From Eubacteriaceae bacterium (lineage in GTDB: Bacteria; Bacillota; Clostridia; Eubacteriales; Alkalibacteraceae), in contig DMAW01000158.1 of the NCBI GenBank assembly GCA_003446375.1, positions 1 through 44,738 on the forward strand: a stretch of 44,738 nt of DNA, in the 5' to 3' direction. Of this stretch, positions 42,163 through 44,738 are shown one piece after another; the stretch's first letter is position 1; the number at the start of each line of letters is the position of its first letter. The notes below the pieces were generated by a model. That model made no database searches, was not told where the DNA came from, and was given only the letters and a program-made list of their open reading frames with translations. The position numbers were made by a program, and so were the translations under genes.

Positions 42163-42181
42163 CGTTTTTTCACAAAAAACG
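42163..42181. repeat. AT-rich inverted repeat upstream of plsX
   Basis: CGTTTTTT at 42163-42170 and AAAAAACG at 42174-42181 are perfect inverted copies around CAC. It lies between the rpmF terminator and plsX, and may be an additional terminator-like hairpin or part of the plsX control region. A similar T6/A7 inverted repeat lies at 44203-44219. Confidence 0.5.
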
Positions 42182-42193
42182 GATAAAAGAAAT

Positions 42194-42212
42194 GGCAGAG
42201 TTAAACTCTGCC
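42194..42212 (-). terminator. Rho-independent terminator of rpmF
   Basis: GGCAGAG and CTCTGCC form a perfect 7-bp stem around TTAAA, 4 bases after the rpmF stop. The minus-strand reading continues ATTTCTTTT. Confidence 0.75.
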
Positions 42213-42216
42213 TTAA

Positions 42217-42396
42217 TTATGCTTCTACCGCTATAACTTCTTTATCTTTGTAAGTTCCGCATGCTTTGCAGACTCTGTGAGGAAGTTTTACCTCTCCGCA
42301 CTTGGGACAAGTACTCATTCCCGGAACGGTTAGCTTATAATGCGTTCTTCTTTTATCTCTTCTCGATTTGGATGTCTTTCGCTTTGGTACCGCCAT
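42217..42396 (-). CDS. rpmF: 50S ribosomal protein L32
   Basis: L32 is a small zinc-ribbon protein of the large subunit. The 59-residue protein begins MAVPKRKTSKSRRDKRRTHY and has the zinc-binding pairs CPKC and CKAC, so it is the zinc-containing (C+) form. AGGAGGTG precedes the ATG at 42396. It lies 11 bases after yceD, a pairing conserved across many bacteria. Confidence 0.97.
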   Translation of the reverse strand: MAVPKRKTSKSRRDKRRTHYKLTVPGMSTCPKCGEVKLPHRVCKACGTYKDKEVIAVEA

Positions 42397-42407
42397 GTTT
42401 ACACCTC

Positions 42408-42887
42408 CTATTCGTCCTCATTTAATAAATTGCTCAGAACAGATAAACGAGGATCAAATTGTTCCGATTCACAATTACAGTCATTCGTATTCTTGTTGAT
42501 GCCGCAAACCGGACACAGTCCTTTACAATCTTGGCTGCACATGGGTTTTGTAGGCATGTTGATAAGAATATTATCCCGTATCAATTCTGTTAAGTCAAGG
42601 TGTTCGTTAATGTTTTCCTGATTATCTTTTAACTCCAAAGCTTCAGTAAATTCAAACCGATAGTCATCAATGAATTTTGAAGTGCATCTAGAACAATTAA
42701 GCTCAGCAGAGAATTTCGTCTGGATATCGATTATTAGTTCATCGTTAACCAACTTGACGCTTCCCTTCACATTAATAGGAGTTAGCACTTTCAAATGCTC
42801 ATCTGACAATTCTTCAGGCTTCAAATCAAACTCAAATGTTTTTGAAGACCTATATCGATTGACCAGTTCTGAAATATTGATAATCAA
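42408..42887 (-). CDS. YceD/DUF177-family protein (probable TTG start)
   Basis: YceD-family proteins are linked to large-subunit rRNA accumulation and almost always precede rpmF. The protein has 159 residues and a cysteine-rich second half: CSRC at mid-length, then CSQDCKGLCPVCGINKNTNDC, likely zinc-binding. I place the start at a TTG at 42887, with AGGTGG 5 bases upstream; the only alternative is a GTG at 42896 inside that ribosome site. No ATG is near. A near-consensus promoter lies directly upstream, overlapping the ackA end. Confidence 0.9.
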   Translation of the reverse strand: MIINISELVNRYRSSKTFEFDLKPEELSDEHLKVLTPINVKGSVKLVNDELIIDIQTKFSAELNCSRCTSKFIDDYRFEFTEALELKDNQENINEHLDLTELIRDNILINMPTKPMCSQDCKGLCPVCGINKNTNDCNCESEQFDPRLSVLSNLLNEDE

Positions 42888-42915
42888 AATAACCACCTCG
42901 TTACTCGCAAAGAGT

Positions 42916-42945
42916 ATTATATATTCTAAGACAGAGCTTTGTCAA
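42916..42945 (-). promoter_or_regulatory. Sigma-A promoter of yceD-rpmF
   Basis: On the minus strand a perfect TTGACA (42940-42945, inside the last ackA codons) and a perfect TATAAT (42916-42921) are separated by 18 bases. This allows yceD and rpmF to be transcribed independently of ackA. Confidence 0.85.
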
Positions 42946-44146
42946 GTACATTCCCTTTTACTATGTCTCTTGTATCTCTTGCGATAGCCATCTCTTCATC
43001 TGTTGGAATAACAAGAACCTTGACATTTGAATCCGCAGTGGAGATCATATTTTCTTCTCCTCTGAGCTTATTCTTTTCATCGTCTATTGTAATTCCAAGA
43101 TAAGTAAGGCCTTCACATATTGCTTTTCTGTTTGATGCTGAATTTTCTCCAAGACCTGCGGTGAAAACAATCGCATCCACTCCATCCATGGCCGCTGCAT
43201 ATGCGCCTATCGAAGTCTTTACTTTGTAGTTGAAAACGTCAATGGCCAAAATCGCTCTCTTGTTGCCATTTTCTGCTGCAGCTTCTATATCTCTAAAGTC
43301 AGAGCTTACTCCGGAAATACCAAGCACTCCGGATTCTTTATTCAAGATATCGTATATCTCATCTGTGCTTAACTTTTCCTTCTCCATAAGGAAAGTAACG
43401 ATAGATGGATCAATGCTTCCGCACCTTGTTCCCATAGCTAGCCCCTCCAATGGAGTAAAGCCCATTGTCGTGTCTACTGAATGACCGTTTTTAATTGCTG
43501 CTATGCTTGCTCCGTTTCCGAGATGACAAGTTATTATTTTTAAATCTTCTATTGATTTCCCCAAGAAAGCTGCTGCTCTGTTGGATACGTATTTATGAGA
43601 TGTTCCGTGAAAACCGTATTTTCTAACTTTATATTTTTCGTAGTATTCATAAGGCAGTGGGTACGTATATGCTTCACTAGGCATTGACTGATGAAACGCA
43701 GTGTCAAAAACAGCAACCTGTGGAACTCCCGGCAGCAATTCCTTGCATGCATTTACTCCCGTGATATTGGCCGGGTTATGCAGAGGTGCCAATTCGATGC
43801 ATTTTTCAAGGGCTTCCATGACCTTATCGTCAATGAGCACTGATTCAGAGTAGTACTCGCCACCATGAACAATTCTATGTCCAATTGCCGTAATTTCGCT
43901 TAATGAGTCTATAACTCCGTATTTGCTTTCTGTAAGCGCAGTCATAACCATGTTAAGTGCTATAGTATGGTTAGGAATGTTTTCTTTTTGGACTATTTTA
44001 TGTTTACCGCTTGGGCTGTGTGTAAATATCCCTGTTTCCAATCCGATCTTCTCTACAAGCCCTTTTGCCAAAACAGACTCGTCTTCCATGTTAATTAATT
44101 GGTATTTCAAAGAAGAACTACCACAATTAATTACTAATAAATTCAT
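42926..44146 (-). CDS. ackA: Acetate kinase
   Basis: AckA interconverts acetyl phosphate and ADP with acetate and ATP, the main substrate-level ATP step of many fermenting bacteria. The 406-residue protein has the N-terminal phosphate-binding VINCGSSSLKYQ, RIVHGG, VFDTAFHQSMP, HLGNGAS and VFTAGLGENS motifs of the ASKHA fold. The start at 44146 has AGGAGA upstream; the frame is open for 18 more bases. The partner gene pta is not adjacent. ackA-yceD-rpmF is a common order in Clostridia. Confidence 0.98.
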   Translation of the reverse strand: MNLLVINCGSSSLKYQLINMEDESVLAKGLVEKIGLETGIFTHSPSGKHKIVQKENIPNHTIALNMVMTALTESKYGVIDSLSEITAIGHRIVHGGEYYSESVLIDDKVMEALEKCIELAPLHNPANITGVNACKELLPGVPQVAVFDTAFHQSMPSEAYTYPLPYEYYEKYKVRKYGFHGTSHKYVSNRAAAFLGKSIEDLKIITCHLGNGASIAAIKNGHSVDTTMGFTPLEGLAMGTRCGSIDPSIVTFLMEKEKLSTDEIYDILNKESGVLGISGVSSDFRDIEAAAENGNKRAILAIDVFNYKVKTSIGAYAAAMDGVDAIVFTAGLGENSASNRKAICEGLTYLGITIDDEKNKLRGEENMISTADSNVKVLVIPTDEEMAIARDTRDIVKGNVLDKALS

Positions 44147-44181
44147 CAAAACATCTCCTATCATAAATATTATTCAGTATC

Positions 44182-44187
44182 ATTTTA
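44182..44187 (-). promoter_or_regulatory. Possible extended -10 of ackA
   Basis: On the minus strand TGtTAAAAT (hexamer at 44182-44187) resembles an extended -10, about 35 bases before the ackA start. The -35 position is occupied by an A tract with no good match. Confidence 0.35.
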
Positions 44188-44224
44188 ACATATATACAAT
44201 GGGTTTTTTACAAAAAAACACTAT

Positions 44225-44237
44225 AACATGTCATGTT
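44225..44237. promoter_or_regulatory. Palindrome in the ackA-tmcAL gap
   Basis: AACATG-T-CATGTT is a perfect 6-base inverted repeat around one base. It lies in the divergent gap with a T6/A7 hairpin to its left (44203-44219) and a looser inverted repeat, GCATAAT/ATTATGTGC, to its right (44252-44272). It may be an operator for ackA or tmcAL, but no regulator is evident. Confidence 0.4.
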
Positions 44238-44286
44238 TTTTAAGACTTTGAGCATAATATCAAATTATGTGCGAAAATAGTTTTTA

Positions 44287-44315
44287 TTATCAATGAATAT
44301 ATTGTATCATATAGT
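44287..44315 (+). promoter_or_regulatory. Sigma-A promoter of tmcAL
   Basis: TTATCA (44287-44292) and TATAGT (44310-44315) are separated by 17 bases, matching consensus at 4 and 5 of 6 positions. The expected start lies near 44322, about 23 bases before the ATG. Confidence 0.6.
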
Positions 44316-44344
44316 AACAAAAGGTGAAACGAGGTCATTATTAA

Positions 44345-44738
44345 ATGAAGGTATTAGGCATAGTAGCAGAATACAATCCATTCCACAACGGACATTTATA
44401 TCATTTGGAAGAATCAAAGAAAAAAAGCGGATGCACCCATACAGTTGCAATTATGAGCGGCAGTTTTCTTCAACGTGGCGAGCCGGCTCTTGTTGACAAA
44501 TGGACACGAGCCCATGCTGCAGTAAAAAACGGAATCGATCTTGTCGTAGAACTGCCTTACGCTTACAGCTGTCAAAGCGCTGAAATTTTCGCCTACGGCG
44601 CCATCCGCACCTTAGACGAGACCAAATCCGTAGACTATATTGCATTTGGAAGCGAAGCCGGTGATATGTCCAAATTATCTGCGGCTGCCAAGATTCTTGC
44701 TGATGAGCCTGAGGCTTTTAAGGCCAACCTTAAAAAAA
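44345..44738 (+). CDS. tmcAL: tRNA(Met) cytidine acetate ligase, partial at window end
   Basis: TmcAL (YlbM family) uses acetate and ATP to acetylate C34 of elongator tRNA-Met. Only the first 131 codons are in the window. They begin MKVLGIVAEYNPFHNGHLYHL, with the nucleotidyltransferase HxGH motif, followed by VAIMSGSFLQRGEPALVDKW and DLVVELPYAYSCQSAE, all characteristic. GAGG lies 10 bases before the ATG. The gene diverges from ackA. The two enzymes share acetate metabolism: AckA produces the acetate that TmcAL consumes directly, which may explain their conserved proximity. Confidence 0.93.
   Translation, partial: MKVLGIVAEYNPFHNGHLYHLEESKKKSGCTHTVAIMSGSFLQRGEPALVDKWTRAHAAVKNGIDLVVELPYAYSCQSAEIFAYGAIRTLDETKSVDYIAFGSEAGDMSKLSAAAKILADEPEAFKANLKK

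Noticed and set aside
1..44738. CRISPR arrays, tRNA or rRNA genes, insertion sequences, phage genes
   Set aside because: I read the gaps on both strands and found no spaced direct repeats, cloverleaf-like segments, transposase or integrase motifs.

Overview
The window is an ordinary chromosomal segment of a low-GC, Gram-positive (Firmicutes) bacterium, most likely an anaerobic member of the Clostridia or Tissierellia. The evidence is the AT-rich sequence, strong GGAGG-type ribosome binding sites, the Gram-positive-only genes polC, codY, rnpM, ylxM, rbgA and plsX, an acetate kinase, and almost complete co-orientation: every gene is on the minus strand except yifB and the partial gene at the right edge. 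It is a nearly unbroken run of the Firmicutes translation / cell-envelope / DNA-processing core cluster. I see no prophage, insertion sequence, CRISPR array, tRNA or rRNA gene.

Layout in transcription order (right to left). At the right edge tmcAL (plus strand, cut by the window end) diverges from ackA. Then come yceD-rpmF, plsX-acpP, rnc - Elp3-like radical SAM - smc - ftsY, ylxM-ffh-rpsP-khpA-rimM-trmD, rplS, and lepB-rbgA-rnhB-yraN plus a 47-codon membrane-peptide gene. yifB (plus strand) faces that last unit tail to tail and diverges from dprA. Then follow topA, codY, rpsB, tsf, pyrH-frr, uppS-cdsA-rseP-ispG-mgtC-polC, rimP-nusA-rnpM-ylxQ-infB-rbfA-nrnA-truB-ribF-tcdA, a 63-aa membrane protein, and glyA with a strong terminator. 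A GC-rich, heavily inverted-repeat element fills the first 110 bases.

The genes cover ribosome proteins and assembly (rpsB, rpsP, rplS, rpmF, rimM, rimP, rbfA, rbgA, yceD), translation factors (infB, tsf, frr), tRNA and RNA maturation (trmD, truB, tcdA, tmcAL, rnc, rnpM, nrnA, khpA), protein export (ffh, ftsY, ylxM, lepB, rseP), lipid and isoprenoid supply (plsX, acpP, cdsA, uppS, ispG), DNA replication and topology (polC, topA, smc, dprA, rnhB), and global nutrient control (codY).

No undescribed multi-gene system is evident. The points worth a second look are mostly regulatory or architectural: a consensus promoter with a 12-bp dyad over its start site upstream of ylxM-ffh; paired CodY-box-like sites at the codY promoter plus a terminator-like hairpin in its leader; structured leaders before rplS and rimP; a run of likely TTG/GTG starts; loss of dxr from its usual place between cdsA and rseP, with an mgtC-family gene added between ispG and polC; a short EF-Ts; two unrecognised small membrane proteins; and the structured element at the left edge. 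No gene-free stretch exceeds 300 bases; the longest are topA-codY (226 bases) and ackA-tmcAL (198 bases), both described below.
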